Shown here: positions 63,064 through 64,000 of the stretch, one piece after another
Position numbering within the stretch: position 1 is the stretch's first letter
How the letters are laid out: each line of letters begins with the position of its first letter
Assembly (NCBI RefSeq): GCF_022749195.1
Contig: NZ_CP094226.1
Coordinates: 1,638,001-1,702,000 of the forward strand
Reading direction: 5' to 3'
DNA: 64,000 nt
Origin: Streptococcus oralis
Lineage (GTDB): Bacteria; Bacillota; Bacilli; Lactobacillales; Streptococcaceae
Notes under the pieces: generated by a model
What the model was told of the DNA's origin: nothing
Seen by the model: only the letters and a program-made list of their open reading frames with translations
Databases searched by the model: none
Made by a program: the position numbers and the translations under genes

Positions 63064-64000
63064 TTATTTTGATTTATAAAGTTTGAACTCGCTAGTATCT
63101 GTCTGAACAAGCTCATAGTTTTCACTGAGCCAGCTCTCTACATCTGACCACAAGGCAACTTTTTGATTGACCACAATCATCTTCGGCTGATTCTCTTTCA
63201 GGTCATTCATCAGTTTGGTTTTATTTTCATCGTTTGCAGTATAGAGTGTTGGAGTTGATAGAGAAGTCGGCGCCAAGCGTTCACTTGCACGGTAGAAATC
63301 TGGACGATCATCCCAAGCATAGACACGATCCTCAGAACTCGTTTGTTGTTTGACCACGCTGGCAAGACGTTCTCTCTCCTGATAAGTCGCTGGATGCGAA
63401 AGGTAGCGACTCAGGATAGGAAGTGCAATAAGGTAGGCAAGGGCAATCAGTGGTAGATAGAAATTCCCTTTAATAAAAGAGGCTTTTTTCTCACGTCTTC
63501 TACGACGACTTCCTCCCTCCGAAACATCATCCTTGATTCCTGTCAGAAGGAGCAAGACTAAGAAAGGAAGGAGGATAACGAGACGAGTACCGTTGACAGG
63601 TTCATTTGAGAGAATTAAGATTCCCAAAGAAACCAACAATCCCAAGCTAGCAGCAATCGATAAGGCATATTGCTTGGCTGGTTTTGACTGGAATAAACCA
63701 GTAAAGAGCAAACTAAGGGAACCCTGCCCCACTGCAAGCAAACCATAGAAGGCTACATTTTCAAGTAAATGCGAATTTGAAAAAAGGCTAAGAGTATTTA
63801 CTGGATATAAGGTCTGGCTAATAGCATCCCCAAAACTTCCTGTCCATACTGTATAGTAGCCCAAAGGATAGAATAAGAGTGAGAATCCTAAGGCTGACGC
63901 AAAGAACTGATATAACCCGTGAACAAAGCGGCCTTTGCCTAGATTAAAACCAATGATGCCTAGAGCCAGTACAGCCGCAAACAAGGTTGTAGGAAGCGGT
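63064..64000 (-). CDS. Large membrane protein, C-terminal part (5' end outside the window)
   Basis: At least 312 residues, open through the right edge of the window. About seven transmembrane helices are followed, after a basic loop (GSRRRRREKKAS), by a further helix and an extracellular domain of about 110 residues with the pattern YAWDDRPDFYRASERL. The build resembles glycosyltransferase-39-like or other polyprenyl-sugar transferases, but I do not recognise the family. It ends just before the nrdD regulatory region. Confidence 0.7.
   Translation of the reverse strand, partial: PLPTTLFAAVLALGIIGFNLGKGRFVHGLYQFFASALGFSLLFYPLGYYTVWTGSFGDAISQTLYPVNTLSLFSNSHLLENVAFYGLLAVGQGSLSLLFTGLFQSKPAKQYALSIAASLGLLVSLGILILSNEPVNGTRLVILLPFLVLLLLTGIKDDVSEGGSRRRRREKKASFIKGNFYLPLIALAYLIALPILSRYLSHPATYQERERLASVVKQQTSSEDRVYAWDDRPDFYRASERLAPTSLSTPTLYTANDENKTKLMNDLKENQPKMIVVNQKVALWSDVESWLSENYELVQTDTSEFKLYKSK

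Overview
The window is low-GC Firmicute chromosome with the gene content of a Mitis-group Streptococcus (S. mitis / S. oralis / S. pneumoniae relatives). Supporting this are a cell-wall pullulanase of the SpuA type, CiaR-box small RNA genes, an L17 downstream element, streptococcal-type S10-spc-alpha ribosomal operons, NrdDG, and RUP-like miniature repeats. Assignment to the group is firm. The species call (S. mitis or S. oralis rather than S. pneumoniae) is inference. No prophage, plasmid, IS transposase, CRISPR array, tRNA or rRNA gene was seen.

Layout. 1-4.7 kb: rpoC (partial) and rpoB, leftward; RpoB carries a Gln-to-Leu change in the rifampicin pocket. 5.1-8.8 kb: spuA, rightward, with a cre site on its promoter. 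9.0-14.4 kb: a seven-gene leftward operon of two zinc-site URO-D-family methyltransferase-like proteins, a small membrane protein and a polar amino-acid ABC transporter; this is the best candidate for an undescribed pathway. 14.7-20.9 kb: an acid-phosphatase lipoprotein, a flavin monooxygenase-like protein, glmS, a small transporter and a 6-phospho-beta-glucosidase. 20.9-25.6 kb: uppS-cdsA-rseP-proS, envelope lipid synthesis plus prolyl-tRNA synthetase. 25.7-28.0 kb: ruvB, a nucleotidyltransferase-like gene and three CiaR-type small RNA genes, two of them enlarged by a RUP-like insert. 28.0-34.6 kb: two acetyltransferases, a LytTR/DUF3021/ABC exporter operon and leuS. 34.7-41.1 kb: a YesM/YesN-type two-component system next to a three-gene ABC importer with a cre site. 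41.2-43.7 kb: a phosphatase, a fourth csRNA, a UPF0210 protein and its ACT-domain partner. 44.0-58.7 kb: the complete S10-spc-alpha ribosomal cluster from rpsJ to rplQ, with secY, adk, infA, rpmJ and rpoA. 58.8-63 kb: a uridine-kinase-like P-loop protein, nrdG, an acetyltransferase, a 46-residue conserved gene and nrdD with two NrdR boxes. 63.1-64 kb: the 3' part of a large membrane protein.

Most genes run leftward. The rightward exceptions are spuA, lppC-like, the small DMT transporter and the two-component/ABC-importer block. Regulatory themes readable from sequence are carbon catabolite control (cre at spuA, at the ABC importer and, weaker, at the acid phosphatase), amino-sugar control of glmS, NrdR control of nrdD, LytTR control of an ABC exporter, and CiaR control of four small RNAs. 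Several places show recombination scars: a 62-bp duplicated methyltransferase fragment, a displaced leuS 3' end and tandemly duplicated csRNA genes.
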